Assembly (NCBI RefSeq): GCF_002208115.1
Contig: NZ_CP020946.1
Coordinates: 744,001-808,000, forward strand
DNA length: 64,000 nucleotides
Origin: Bdellovibrio bacteriovorus
Lineage (GTDB): Bacteria; Bdellovibrionota; Bdellovibrionia; Bdellovibrionales; Bdellovibrionaceae
Reading direction: 5' to 3'
Part shown: positions 7,969 to 17,700 of the stretch, piece after piece
Numbering within the stretch: position 1 is the stretch's first letter
How the letters are laid out: each line of letters starts with the position of its first letter
The notes under the pieces: model-generated
What the model was told of the DNA's origin: nothing
Databases searched by the model: none
Seen by the model: only the letters and a program-made list of their open reading frames with translations
Position numbers and translations under genes: made by a program

Positions 7969-10900
7969 GAAATATCATCCTGCGTGCCGGTGCCGGTGCG
8001 GGGAAAACAACGACTTTGACCCAGACCTTCCTGGATTTTGCGAAAGCTTTTAAAGCCAAGGATAAAAAGTTCCCGCGGATCGTGGTGACGACCTTCACCC
8101 GCAAAGCCACGCAGGAACTGAAAGAGCGTCTTGTTGGAAAAGCGCTGGTTGAAGAAGAGACCGATGAAAAGAACAAAGGTTTGTTCCAGTTTGTCAGCTC
8201 CAAGTCCCAGGTGCAGATTTCAACCATTCACGGGGTGCTAAGCCTGTTCTTGTCCCGCTATGGTTCCTCCATCGGACTGACTCCGGACTATAAAATCATG
8301 AGCGAATCCGAGATTCGCAAGGGCGCACGCAAGATCATGCGCAAGTACCTGCTGGAAAACCCGCAGTTGCAGGAACTTTTGGAAGAATATGACTTTCAGA
8401 CTCTGGAAGGGGCCCTGCTGAAGTATTTCGGCGAACAGGTGATCTTTCCGGGAATGACCTTCATCCGTCGTGGCGAGATGGAAAAAGAAACCGCCAAGTT
8501 TGTGGCTGATATCGGCGGGGCTTTGCGCCGGGTGTGCCTGGAAATTTCCCAGGAAACCAGCAATGACAAGTGGGTGGATTATGCCGGTGCCATGACTGGT
8601 TTTGACTGGAATGCTGCCAACGGGGATTGGGAGGGCTTCTTTGCCCGCCTGGAGTCCTTCTGGGAAAACATCAGCAAGCCTGTCTTCCGCAAAGCGACTC
8701 CGCCATTCAGTTTAAGTCTGAATGAAGAGCTGGAAGAGCTGCGAGACCGTGTTGATCGTTTGTTGGCTGAACCCCGCTATCGTCCCGAATACTGGGATCG
8801 TCATGAAAAGAACTGTGCGCTGTTTGAAGAACTGGCACAGAACTTCTGTCGCGACTTTATGCAGACCAAGCTGGAAAGCGGTCTGCTTTCGATGAGTGAT
8901 CTTGAAACCTTGGCCTCCAAGATCACTTTGGATCAGCCCGAAGCTGCAGTGAAGTTTTCCCAGGAATGGGACTTCTGGATGGTCGATGAATATCAGGACA
9001 CCAGCCCCGTGCAGGTGGAGCTATTGCGCCATCTTGTTGGGGAAAAGCCGGTGTTCATCGTCGGGGATCCTCAACAAAGTATTTATCTTTTCCGTGGCGC
9101 CCGTTCAGAGGTCTTCCGTGAAAAGGTGGCTGAAATCGAAGCCCAGCAGGGCGACGTGCAGGTCAAGCTTGTGAACTATCGCTCTTCCCCGGAAGTGCTG
9201 GAGTTCTTCAATCATTACTTCACTCGTCTGGGTTCGCAGTTTGCTGCGATGACCCCGGATGAAAAGAAACCGAAAAAAGGCCCCGAAGTTCCAGTCGTGC
9301 AGGTTGTTCTGTCTGAAACCGGTGACGAGGATGAAACCTCGGCCGAGATCCTGGCCACTGTTGCACGCATTCAGGAGCTGTTGCAGGCTGGAACCAGTCC
9401 GGAGCAGATCTGTGTTCTGGGGCGCACACATAGAACTTTGGAAGACATTGCCAAGGTCGCGCAGGAATACGGTGTGCCTTTGCAGCTTCACAGCGGCAGC
9501 GGATTCTATGAGCGTCGTGAGGTGCTGGATGCTTTGGCGGTTCTGAAGTTCCTGGTGAATCCCCATGACAATGCCAACTTTGTGGCGCTTTTAAGATCGC
9601 CATGGCTGGCGCTGCCGGACAGCGAGATTCTTTCTTATTGCCATTCGTTCCGTCATTCTTTCTGGAAAGAAGCACAAAAGGGTCTGGATCAGAAGCCTGA
9701 AATCCATCCGCTACGGGTGATGAAGGCTCTTTTGGCGCAGGCTGAAATCAAAGGCTTGTCCTGGACACTGAAAAAGGCCCTGATTGATCTGGGTCTGTTT
9801 GATTATTCCGCACGTATTGATTCCACCGGCCGTCGCGAAGCGAACCTGTGGAAGGTTATCTCTTTGCTTTCGCAGGAAGAACGCCGTCCGGGTTTTAACT
9901 ATCTGGACTTCCTGGATTCGAGTCTTGAAACACTTTCGACCGATGAGGGTGGCGAGGATGCGGATGCGACTCCGGTGATTGAACCCAAACGTGTGAACTT
10001 TATGACGGTCCACGCGTCCAAAGGGTTGCAGTTTGATCAGGTGATTTTACCGGGCATGGGGAATGACCCGCGCGCCAGTCATGCGCCGGTTTTGAGCATT
10101 CATGAAAAGACCGGACAGTGGTCTTTGAAAGTGCGCAACGAAGAAACTCAAGCCATGGCCGGCAGTGTGTTGGCCGATCAGATTGTGGAAGAACTGCGCA
10201 AGCGTGAAACCGAGGAATTCAACCGTGTTTTGTATGTGGCTTTGACCCGTGCCAAATCCGGAGTGACGTTGCTTTGGGATAAAAAGGTCGGGAAGAAATC
10301 CTGGGCGGCCCATTGCCCGTTGAATCTGGAAGAAGGTCTTCACGAGGAAAAAGATTTTTCTTACGTTGTACGCAGCGAGAATCCTCAGCCGCAAAAAATG
10401 TCCGAGCAGGACCTCGCGGAAAAGGACCTGCGCCCGCAATGGCAGGCGCAAGCATCTGAAAAACGAAAGTATATTTCTGTCACCGAGCTGGTGACGCCGG
10501 AAGGTGTTCAGGCTGGGGGTGGTTACACACCGAAGGCCTCTCAGTTGGGGTCGGGCTTGGCCCGGGCTCAGCAGGGGACTAATGCGCACCGTTTGTTTGA
10601 AGCTTTGAAGTTTACCTCCTTTGACGAGCTTCTGAAGATTTCAGACGAGGATTTGAAGAAGCCTTTGCAGTTCCTGGCCAAGACCCCGGAACTGCCACTT
10701 CTAAGAATCATTAATGAGGGATTTGTCGAGTGGGGGTTTGCTCTAAAGTACAAGGACGCCCTGATGCAGGGGCAGATCGATCTTTGGGGTGTTGTGGACG
10801 GCACGTTGTGGATGGTGGATTACAAAACCGGATCCCAACGATATTCAGACACTGCTTTCAGGCAGTTGGAGGCCTACACCTGGGCGCTGTATCGTATGAA

Positions 10901-11039
10901 ATATCTGGATAACGTGCAGCAGGTGAAACTGGCGGTTGTTTATCCTGTGGACGAAGTGGTCAAGATCGAAACTTTGGGCAGTCTCAAAGAGTTGAACGAA
11001 CGGCTTGAAAAGAGCATCGATAACTATTTCCTTGTCTAG
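7944..11039 (+). CDS. addA: AddA-like UvrD helicase-nuclease subunit
   Basis: 1,031 residues. Superfamily 1A helicase motifs occur in order: Walker A AGAGAGKTTT (near 15-24), Ia TTFTRKATQEL, STIHG, motif II DEYQDTSPVQ, motif III VGDPQQSIYLFRGA, motif IV VNYRSS, motif V MTVHASKGLQFDQV and motif VI ALTRAK. The C-terminus has the RecB-type nuclease core, with HRLFEAL and active-site MVDYKTGS. This is AddA: ATP-driven unwinding plus single-strand cleavage. Start chosen at ATG 7944 because GGAGG lies 5 bases upstream; a GTG at 7932 is in frame but lacks this. Overlaps addB by 25 bp. Confidence 0.92.
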   Translation: MSGTTPELRNIILRAGAGAGKTTTLTQTFLDFAKAFKAKDKKFPRIVVTTFTRKATQELKERLVGKALVEEETDEKNKGLFQFVSSKSQVQISTIHGVLSLFLSRYGSSIGLTPDYKIMSESEIRKGARKIMRKYLLENPQLQELLEEYDFQTLEGALLKYFGEQVIFPGMTFIRRGEMEKETAKFVADIGGALRRVCLEISQETSNDKWVDYAGAMTGFDWNAANGDWEGFFARLESFWENISKPVFRKATPPFSLSLNEELEELRDRVDRLLAEPRYRPEYWDRHEKNCALFEELAQNFCRDFMQTKLESGLLSMSDLETLASKITLDQPEAAVKFSQEWDFWMVDEYQDTSPVQVELLRHLVGEKPVFIVGDPQQSIYLFRGARSEVFREKVAEIEAQQGDVQVKLVNYRSSPEVLEFFNHYFTRLGSQFAAMTPDEKKPKKGPEVPVVQVVLSETGDEDETSAEILATVARIQELLQAGTSPEQICVLGRTHRTLEDIAKVAQEYGVPLQLHSGSGFYERREVLDALAVLKFLVNPHDNANFVALLRSPWLALPDSEILSYCHSFRHSFWKEAQKGLDQKPEIHPLRVMKALLAQAEIKGLSWTLKKALIDLGLFDYSARIDSTGRREANLWKVISLLSQEERRPGFNYLDFLDSSLETLSTDEGGEDADATPVIEPKRVNFMTVHASKGLQFDQVILPGMGNDPRASHAPVLSIHEKTGQWSLKVRNEETQAMAGSVLADQIVEELRKRETEEFNRVLYVALTRAKSGVTLLWDKKVGKKSWAAHCPLNLEEGLHEEKDFSYVVRSENPQPQKMSEQDLAEKDLRPQWQAQASEKRKYISVTELVTPEGVQAGGGYTPKASQLGSGLARAQQGTNAHRLFEALKFTSFDELLKISDEDLKKPLQFLAKTPELPLLRIINEGFVEWGFALKYKDALMQGQIDLWGVVDGTLWMVDYKTGSQRYSDTAFRQLEAYTWALYRMKYLDNVQQVKLAVVYPVDEVVKIETLGSLKELNERLEKSIDNYFLV

Positions 11040-11052
11040 GAATTGAGGGTTC

Positions 11053-11070
11053 CATATCATTTTTGATATG
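11053..11070 (+). promoter_or_regulatory. Hairpin enclosing a start codon
   Basis: CATATCA (11053-11059), loop TTTT, TGATATG (11064-11070) form a perfect 7-bp stem whose last three bases are the ATG of the PilZ gene. The likely Shine-Dalgarno GAGGG (11045-11049) is about 18 bases from the ATG. Could limit translation or end addA transcription weakly. Confidence 0.4.
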
Positions 11071-11862
11071 AAAACAAAACCATGGTCCCTCATCATCCTT
11101 GCTTTGCTTCACATCCTGGCTCCGGCAGGTAACCTTTTGCTGAATGCACTACGTTCCGGAAGGACGCTGTCTCAGCAGTGGACGTACTGGTTTGAGGTTC
11201 TGCCAAAACCTTTGGTAGCTCTTTATGTTCTGGTGCCGGTGTTGGCGGGGATCTTTATTTTCATCTGCCGCCGCTGGAGCTACTGGGCTTATCTTGGTTG
11301 TCTGCTGGTGATTCTGCTTTCAAATATCTACAGTTATTGGACCAATATGAACAAGAGCACTCTGGTGCTTTTGTTGGTGGTGGTTTTGATCGATGTTCTG
11401 GTGGTGGCTTACTTTGTGGTGCCTTCCGTTCAGAAAGTTTATTTTGATCCACGCATGCGCTGGTGGGAAGCGGCTCCTCGCTATCACTTCAATCACATGG
11501 GCTCTGCCAACGGGCAAAAAGCCTTTATCAAAAGTATTTCTCAGGGGGGCTTGTTTCTGTCTTCCGCACCGGAACTGCATGAAAACGATACGGTCGAGAT
11601 GGAGTGGAACTATCAAAGCCAGCACATCAAGGTGAACGGAACTGTGGTTTATAAAAACACCCGCACGGATATTCCGGGTTACGGTGTGAAGTTCAGCCAT
11701 TCTGATGAATCCGAAAAGCAAGTCAAAGCCCTGGTGGCCAAACTTCGTGGGGAAGGGTTGATTATCTCTGAGCGTTTGCCAGGACCGGAGGACAGCTTCG
11801 GTGTGTGGCTGAAGAAACTTCTGACCAAAGGGGAAGGTCTGTTCCCGAAAGCCAGAGTTTAA
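11068..11862 (+). CDS. Membrane protein with C-terminal PilZ-like domain
   Basis: 264 residues. The first 125 hold four hydrophobic segments (about 7-27, 47-68, 70-90 and 96-118). The cytoplasmic C-terminal half, about 140-235, looks like PilZ, the c-di-GMP-binding beta-barrel: ISQGGLFLSSAP fits the (D/N)xSxxG part with a changed first residue, and YGVKFSH is the usual closing strand. The N-terminal RxxxR arm is not clear, so c-di-GMP binding is uncertain. Starts 28 bp after addA and ends at a strong terminator. Probably a membrane c-di-GMP effector, target unknown. Confidence 0.7.
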   Translation: MKTKPWSLIILALLHILAPAGNLLLNALRSGRTLSQQWTYWFEVLPKPLVALYVLVPVLAGIFIFICRRWSYWAYLGCLLVILLSNIYSYWTNMNKSTLVLLLVVVLIDVLVVAYFVVPSVQKVYFDPRMRWWEAAPRYHFNHMGSANGQKAFIKSISQGGLFLSSAPELHENDTVEMEWNYQSQHIKVNGTVVYKNTRTDIPGYGVKFSHSDESEKQVKALVAKLRGEGLIISERLPGPEDSFGVWLKKLLTKGEGLFPKARV

Positions 11863-11870
11863 AAAATAAA

Positions 11871-11899
11871 AAAGGGAGGCTTTAAGCCTCCCTTTTTTT
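11871..11899 (+). terminator. Intrinsic terminator after PilZ gene
   Basis: AAAGGGAGGC / GCCTCCCTTT stem with short TTTAA loop, then a run of seven T. The opposite strand also has an A/T-rich flank, so it may serve the convergent gene at 11909 as well. Confidence 0.85.
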
Positions 11900-11908
11900 G
11901 TTCCGGGA

Positions 11909-12400
11909 CTATTTGCTGCGAATGTATTCGCACTTGGCAACAGCATCGCGACCCACGCCGAAGGCAATACCTTCGAATTCCTTGCGGGTCAGAGTCAGCA
12001 CACGGCCTTTCTCAGAAATTTTCATGGAGACACCGCTCTGCACGCGGCTGGCAGGCACACCCAGGAACTTGTTAACTCCGCTGTATTGGAATGTCAGAGT
12101 GCCGTTTTTATAGGTCACTTTTTCCTTCCCTTTGGAAGAGCTCAGCGCCTCGCCGTGAGAACCACTGACTTCGCGAGCCTCGCCATTCACAACACCTTTA
12201 TAAAGTGGCATATAGGTGACGTCGGCGCGATAGAATTCCAGTTCAGATTCTTCGTTCTCAGATATGATCACTCCGTCATAGCAGAAGGTTTCACCATTGA
12301 TGTCAGACGCATTCAGGTCGTAACGACCGATGAATGAACTGACGTCAGCCAGGGCGGAAGAAGCACTTAGCAGAAGGGCTGCAAACACTACTTTTTTCAT
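11909..12400 (-). CDS. Secreted protein of unknown function
   Basis: 163 residues with a classical signal peptide (MKKVVFAALLLSASSALA, cleavage before DVSS). The mature part, about 145 residues, is strand-rich (GRYDLNAS, NGTLTFQYSG, GRVLTLTRKEF) with two cysteines, one near residue 40 and one near the end, possibly a disulfide. This recalls small periplasmic beta-barrel or lipocalin-like proteins, but I recognise no family. Monocistronic: a terminator stands on each side. Confidence 0.75.
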   Translation of the reverse strand: MKKVVFAALLLSASSALADVSSFIGRYDLNASDINGETFCYDGVIISENEESELEFYRADVTYMPLYKGVVNGEAREVSGSHGEALSSSKGKEKVTYKNGTLTFQYSGVNKFLGVPASRVQSGVSMKISEKGRVLTLTRKEFEGIAFGVGRDAVAKCEYIRSK

Positions 12401-12463
12401 AAAAACTCCGGGTTCATGCTTGGTTTATTGTTTGGTTCAAGTCACTTGTCTAAAACAAAAAAA

Positions 12464-12496
12464 GGCGCGGATTCCAGAGAGAGGGGAATCCGCGCC
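12464..12496 (-). terminator. Intrinsic terminator of the large lipoprotein gene
   Basis: Perfect 12-bp stem GGCGCGGATTCC (12464-12475) / GGAATCCGCGCC (12485-12496). On the minus strand it is followed by a T tract (A-rich on plus at 12453-12463) and sits 15 bp past the stop at 12512. Confidence 0.85.
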
Positions 12497-12511
12497 AGGA
12501 GAGCCTATTGA

Positions 12512-15500
12512 TTATCTGTTGTACTCTGGGTTTGTCATCAGAGTCAGCTTGTTCAGGAACTCAAGGTTCTTCATGATGATGCCGTAGGAAACTTCCAGAC
12601 CGCCGCCATCAACCAACTGGGATGAAACGTCACCCAGTTGAGCCAGAACTTCCAGACCCTGCTGCTTGCTCAGAGCTTCGCCAGCAGTTTTCATTGCTTC
12701 GTTCAGAGCGTTGAAGTCCAAAGCCAGTAATGGAAGAACTTCTGCCAATTGAGCTGTCTGAGCTGCCAATTCCTGAGCTGCCTCTTGAGCGCCCTGTTGT
12801 TTAGTCAGAACCGCTACAGAGATAGAGATCACCTGCTCATTCAGTTGAGTCATCAACTCAACTTGTTTTTCAATGCTCAGGTTCGGATTGGCTTTAACCA
12901 TTTCAGCAGAAACGATTTTGCCATCTTTGTTCAGCTCGTTCAGTTTCGCCGTCAGAGCCGTCTTCGCTTCAGTCAGTTTCGCTTCCATCTGACCTTGAGT
13001 CAGAAGGTTCTGAAGCTGAAGGACCGCCATTTTCTGCATCAGTGGGTTCAGAACTTCTGCATTCTGGATGAAGAAGTTTTTCTGAGCCGCCACATCAACC
13101 AGAGTCTGGGAAGCCAAAGCGTTGTCCAAAGCCCAGAAGCTCAGACGAGTTTTGGATTTCTCAGATACACCGAGCTGGCTCAAAGCCGTTCTGTCAGAAG
13201 GCGCTTTACCCAGGCTGCTGCCAACTTTGAACAGAGTTGCAAAGTTGTCTTTGTCACGCAGAGTGGATGCTTCCAGATTCAGGATGCCGTAAATACCGGC
13301 ATAGAATCTCATGGAAGCCGTCACCGTCGCTTTTTCACCCTGGATTGGCTGCAAAGTAACGTCTTCGTTAGAGAACGTCGGCTGCAGTTGATCCAGCATC
13401 ATGCCCGTGATTGTGTTCACGAACAGGCTGTTTTCCGGGCTCATGCCAAGGATATACTTTTCGAAATCCAGGAACGAGAACTGGATGCTGTTGTAGTAGT
13501 ACTTGTATGAAGGGTATCCCTTCATAGTCAGCATTTCCATGGCCGTGATTTTTTCGTACTCAAGGCCTACAGTGTCCAGACGGTCTTTGGTTACAGAGAT
13601 GTCCTGGATTGCACGTTTTTCAACGATCGCAACATCCATGGAAGTCTTGCCAGTCTCTTCACCCTTTTCGTTCACTTCTTTCTTCTCGTAAGGAACCGCA
13701 ATGAAACGGTCCGCGCTCTGGAACAGGGAGTTCGCATCCGGAGTGTTGATCAGTTGCGTGTAGAACAGGTACGTCTTCAAAGAAGCCTGTACGTAGTCCT
13801 GGATCGCAGGGTTTCTGTTGTCAACAACCAGCATGTAGAACAACTCGTCCATGAACTTGCGCATACGGAACTGGTAGTAAGAGGACATGGAGCTTGCACG
13901 GATGGAAGTTCCAACATCGAATACCAGGCGGTCCCAAGAGTGGAACGAATTCACGTACATGCTTTCCCAGTCGTTGATATTGGATTCAACGATCTCTTGA
14001 GCGGAAGTACCGAAGTCGTGACGCTCACACGTAGGCTCGTAACCAACGTCTTTGTCTGTGCAGTACATGTACTCTTTCACCACGCCCTGAACCTGGTACT
14101 TGTTGAAGTTAGCCCAGCCGTTTTTGGCGAAGTTAGCTTTGATCGTGTTCACGTGCAGGTACTTGCCGTTAACAAGAAGTTTCTTGGAAGCAGCGTTACC
14201 TTCAAGCTTCGCGATCATTTCTGGAGTCGCTTCAACCAAGCCCAGGTGCGAAGCACGCAAAGCGCGGATGTCGTAAGTACCCAGACCATCCCAGTTGAAC
14301 TTGCCTGGAGTCAGGTAGTCCATGATGGAAGAGTAGTTACGTTTGCTTTCAGTGCCGTCTTCGTTAGCGAAGTTCGCTTTGTCGAAGGAACCGATGAAGT
14401 TGTGAGTCAAACCCTGGGAGTGACCCATCTCGTGACCCAGTGTATTGATGATCTCGATCTTCAAAGCCTGGTTGAATGGCATCGCGATAAAGCTGGAGTC
14501 AGCCAGTTCCGCGGATGTTTTCATACAACCTGGAGCGTTCTGCATCGTCGCCATCATTTTGGCGTGGATTTCACCCATTTTAACAGTTTTAGCCAAAGTC
14601 GCTTTTTCTTTCGCAGACAGCTTGGAACCCTTTGCCGCCAGCATTTCACGAGCCATCACTGTCTCGATTTCACGAGGAGTCATGCCCGGTTTTTCAGACA
14701 ACGCCTTGTGAACTTTGTTCATCCAAGCGTCCTGAGTCTGCGGAGAAGAGAACTTGAAGTTGCTGTCGCCACCCAAAGATTTACGCTCAGCCACCGCCGC
14801 TTTCAGGATGTTCATGGAAGCGCCGATGTTCTTAGCCTTCATTTTGGACTTGGCATCAGTCTGGGCACCTTTGACCATGTTCACCATGTTACGTGTGAAT
14901 TGAGTCGCAGCGACCGCTTTGTCCTGGGCTGTGCCTTGCTGAGTCTGGGCTTTTTTAGCTGCCTCAGCCTCTTCAGCCTGCTGTTTAGCCAACTGAGCGC
15001 GAGCCTGTTCACGGAAGCTCTCTTTCATTTTGTCCCAGTCTTGTTTGATCTTCATGTTGCGGAAGTCCGCACCCACGCTTTGCAGCATGTTACCAGCATA
15101 AAGGATCAAAGAGTCAGCAACCACGATCGCAGAGCGAGGGTTGAAACCAACCTGAGATACTCCCAGGATGCCGTGGTCAGCAGGTTTGTTCTCGAAGTGG
15201 ATGATGTTCTTATCAAGGTCACCCAAGTGAGCTTCCACACCGTTTTCACCGGCGATCTGCATTTCGATATAGTCACCAGAGCGCTCCAAAGCGGAACCTT
15301 TAAAGGCTTGTTTGTAAGCAAAGTTCCATGCCTTCACCAGCTCTTCAGTGGATTCGATGTAAAGCTTGCGCATTTCAGGGTTATCAGTTGGCAAACCAGT
15401 TACTGTGTAAACCAGTTTCTTGCCGTTTCTGAAATCGTGGACCATCGGCAGTGATTTTTCAGTGCCTTCGCGACCACGCAGGTTGTTCTTGTCAGGATTT

Positions 15501-17410
15501 GCCTGACCGATAGTCCAAACACCGTAGCCCAGTGCATTTTGTGCAGAGAACGGGATGGATTCAACAAACGCTTTGTCAGTAGAACCGTCATTCAATTTGA
15601 AGGATACGCGTTCTTTTACGCGAACCGCTGCCTGGTAACCTGGAGTTCCGTTGTAATCATCAAAGGCCTGGAAGTCACCGATGCAACCCCAGCGAAGACC
15701 TGTGGAGTACTGCTGAGTGAAGCTCAACACACCCTGATCCAGTTTCATGTTGACGTCCATTACCTGTGCATCAGCGATACCAGTCAGGCAACCGTCATAG
15801 ATAGCAGCGTAAGGGGATTTGTCCTGTGGAAGAGAATTCTTCGTCCAGTCCAATTCCATGTAGTCAGCATCTTTACGGGAAGTTTCAACCAGACGAGCCA
15901 TTGCGTATTTCGCGCCGGTAGCGTCCTTTTCTTCCAGTTTCAGGTATTTCACCGGCAAAGACATCAGCTCTTCATAGTCCACTGCGTTTGTGCCGGATTT
16001 GTAGTTGGCGATCAGGTCCGCCTTGCGAACCACTACGCGGGATTCTTCAAGGTCGAACTTAACGATAGTCAAAGAACCGGCCATACCAGCAGCCAAACCT
16101 GGGGAAGCAGCAGAGAATGCCACGTCTTCGATCGTGCGCTTATAGAAGAATTCTTTGCCTTTAACATCAGCAATTTTGATTGTAGTGCGCGGGTCGAACT
16201 GAGTGTTCGCCTCTACTTTTTTAGCTTGTACGTTTTGAGCGATCTGAACCAGACCTACAGAGTCACCAGCACGAACCTCTTTGAAAGAGATCGTTGCGTC
16301 CTGGTTGCCTTCGTAGTCAACAACTGGCAGTTCCGGGCGTACATATGTTACTGGAACATCGTAACGCAGAACCAGGATACAGTTTTGTTGAGCATCAGCC
16401 GGAAGAGCTTTTACGATTTCTTCGGTACATTGACGAACGTTGGCGTTTTTAGCGCCGGATTTCAACTGAGCCAATTGAGAGTCAGTCAATACAGTTTTAC
16501 CAACCTGACCCACTTCAAACACATGCAAAGCATCCACATCCAGCAAAGTCAGGATGCGAGTGTCTTTTTCAAGGTTCACCGGGATCTGATAGTCAGAGTT
16601 CAAAGTGCCAGCAGTCATCAACTTATTGTTGATTTTGTTCATTACGAATGTGCGGTCCAGATCGCCGCGAGAAGCCGCGTCGATACCCACCGGCATACGA
16701 TCAGCCGGGTTGATGGACACCTGGATGTGAGTTGCATCAGCCCAGTCAGTTGTTTTCATGCGAAGAGTGGAGGTCTCTTCGTTCAACTGATTTTTAACTC
16801 TTTGCAAAACACCGTAACCATTGATTTTGAATTTGAACAGTGGAACCAGCAGAGTTGCAGACTTCTGGGAGAGAAGAGCCTGCTTTTCTGAACGGATCTT
16901 TTTCAAGGAAGCCACCATGGACTTCGCTTTGCTGTTGTCTTTGGATTTCTGAAGTTGCTTTTGAAGCTGAACTTCCTCTTTCACCTGGGCCAGGTGTTTT
17001 TCCAGATTGGACAACTCAGAAGTGTCAGTCACGATTTTGTAAGCTGTCACGAACTGCTTATCAACAGAGAAAGTGATGGAGTACTTCTGGCCAGCCTGAC
17101 CGGACATCTCCAGACCTTTAAACATATATTTAAGACGTTTTGGAACCTGGGAGTCGCGAACCGCAACCACACCTTTTTCCGCCGTCGCTTTGGAGGAATC
17201 CCCCAGGCTTAAAGTGGAGAGACTGTCATCAGTCTGAACTTCATACTGAGAGTTCTCAGTTTGCAGCTCAGGGATGTCACTGATCGCAAAGATGTTTTCC
17301 TGGGCTTCTTCCGGCAAAGCGGCGTCCCTTTTCTTTGTACAACCAGTAGCAAAGATTGCCAGAGCCAGCAGGGCTGTGAAGGCCTTTGCGTATTGAGACT
17401 TGTTAGACAT
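12512..17410 (-). CDS. Giant lipoprotein with gluzincin/metzincin-like motif
   Basis: 1,632 residues from ATG 17410, chosen because GGAGAG precedes it and the lipobox (IFATGC) follows after a proper signal peptide; an in-frame start at 17422 is less good. The zinc site is HEMGHSQGLTH: His993, Glu994, His997 and His1003, followed by NFIGSFD and SSIMDY, which resembles the Met-turn of metzincins and the large DUF4953/DUF5117-type zinc proteases. A Lys/Gln/Ala-rich coiled region precedes it (about 810-900), and a helical Gln/Ala-rich region ends the protein (about 1,490-1,620). Predicted cell-surface or periplasmic protease. Substrate unknown; a role on prey material is a guess. Single gene with its own terminator. 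Confidence 0.82.
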   Translation of the reverse strand: MSNKSQYAKAFTALLALAIFATGCTKKRDAALPEEAQENIFAISDIPELQTENSQYEVQTDDSLSTLSLGDSSKATAEKGVVAVRDSQVPKRLKYMFKGLEMSGQAGQKYSITFSVDKQFVTAYKIVTDTSELSNLEKHLAQVKEEVQLQKQLQKSKDNSKAKSMVASLKKIRSEKQALLSQKSATLLVPLFKFKINGYGVLQRVKNQLNEETSTLRMKTTDWADATHIQVSINPADRMPVGIDAASRGDLDRTFVMNKINNKLMTAGTLNSDYQIPVNLEKDTRILTLLDVDALHVFEVGQVGKTVLTDSQLAQLKSGAKNANVRQCTEEIVKALPADAQQNCILVLRYDVPVTYVRPELPVVDYEGNQDATISFKEVRAGDSVGLVQIAQNVQAKKVEANTQFDPRTTIKIADVKGKEFFYKRTIEDVAFSAASPGLAAGMAGSLTIVKFDLEESRVVVRKADLIANYKSGTNAVDYEELMSLPVKYLKLEEKDATGAKYAMARLVETSRKDADYMELDWTKNSLPQDKSPYAAIYDGCLTGIADAQVMDVNMKLDQGVLSFTQQYSTGLRWGCIGDFQAFDDYNGTPGYQAAVRVKERVSFKLNDGSTDKAFVESIPFSAQNALGYGVWTIGQANPDKNNLRGREGTEKSLPMVHDFRNGKKLVYTVTGLPTDNPEMRKLYIESTEELVKAWNFAYKQAFKGSALERSGDYIEMQIAGENGVEAHLGDLDKNIIHFENKPADHGILGVSQVGFNPRSAIVVADSLILYAGNMLQSVGADFRNMKIKQDWDKMKESFREQARAQLAKQQAEEAEAAKKAQTQQGTAQDKAVAATQFTRNMVNMVKGAQTDAKSKMKAKNIGASMNILKAAVAERKSLGGDSNFKFSSPQTQDAWMNKVHKALSEKPGMTPREIETVMAREMLAAKGSKLSAKEKATLAKTVKMGEIHAKMMATMQNAPGCMKTSAELADSSFIAMPFNQALKIEIINTLGHEMGHSQGLTHNFIGSFDKANFANEDGTESKRNYSSIMDYLTPGKFNWDGLGTYDIRALRASHLGLVEATPEMIAKLEGNAASKKLLVNGKYLHVNTIKANFAKNGWANFNKYQVQGVVKEYMYCTDKDVGYEPTCERHDFGTSAQEIVESNINDWESMYVNSFHSWDRLVFDVGTSIRASSMSSYYQFRMRKFMDELFYMLVVDNRNPAIQDYVQASLKTYLFYTQLINTPDANSLFQSADRFIAVPYEKKEVNEKGEETGKTSMDVAIVEKRAIQDISVTKDRLDTVGLEYEKITAMEMLTMKGYPSYKYYYNSIQFSFLDFEKYILGMSPENSLFVNTITGMMLDQLQPTFSNEDVTLQPIQGEKATVTASMRFYAGIYGILNLEASTLRDKDNFATLFKVGSSLGKAPSDRTALSQLGVSEKSKTRLSFWALDNALASQTLVDVAAQKNFFIQNAEVLNPLMQKMAVLQLQNLLTQGQMEAKLTEAKTALTAKLNELNKDGKIVSAEMVKANPNLSIEKQVELMTQLNEQVISISVAVLTKQQGAQEAAQELAAQTAQLAEVLPLLALDFNALNEAMKTAGEALSKQQGLEVLAQLGDVSSQLVDGGGLEVSYGIIMKNLEFLNKLTLMTNPEYNR

Positions 17411-17700
17411 AACTCTCTCCATTCCTAAAATGTCACCTCTCGGGACCCATATCGAATATAAAGGTCTTCGGGAAATGACTCTCTCCTAAGAGGATATAAA
17501 TGCATTGAAGGTGCCACGGTGAAACCACCTCAGTTTGAACTATTTGCATTTCAGCCGCGAAAGGTGTCCAGAGTTTGATCAAGGGACAATTAGGGCTCTT
17601 CTCATTTTGAAACAAGGCAAGCGCCCTGATTCCTTACACAGGATCTTGTCTCGGAATGGATCTGGGGATTGGCTATGGGTATGTCTTCAAGGAGGAAGAA
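17411..17700. other. Divergent intergenic region
   Basis: About 290 bp between divergent genes. It should hold promoters in both directions. AT-rich GAATATAAAGG lies near 17453, and an AAGGAGGAAGA ribosome site ends at 17699. No further gene, repeat or RNA structure seen. Confidence 0.4.

Noticed and set aside
13754-15454. A 566-codon open frame on the plus strand inside the large lipoprotein gene
   Set aside because: It is antisense to the 1,632-residue lipoprotein, shows His/Phe/Val/Arg-biased low-complexity composition typical of mirrored codon bias, and has no ribosome site or family motif.
15539-16891. A 450-codon antisense open frame
   Set aside because: Same reason; it continues the mirrored codon-bias effect over the same gene and has no domain.
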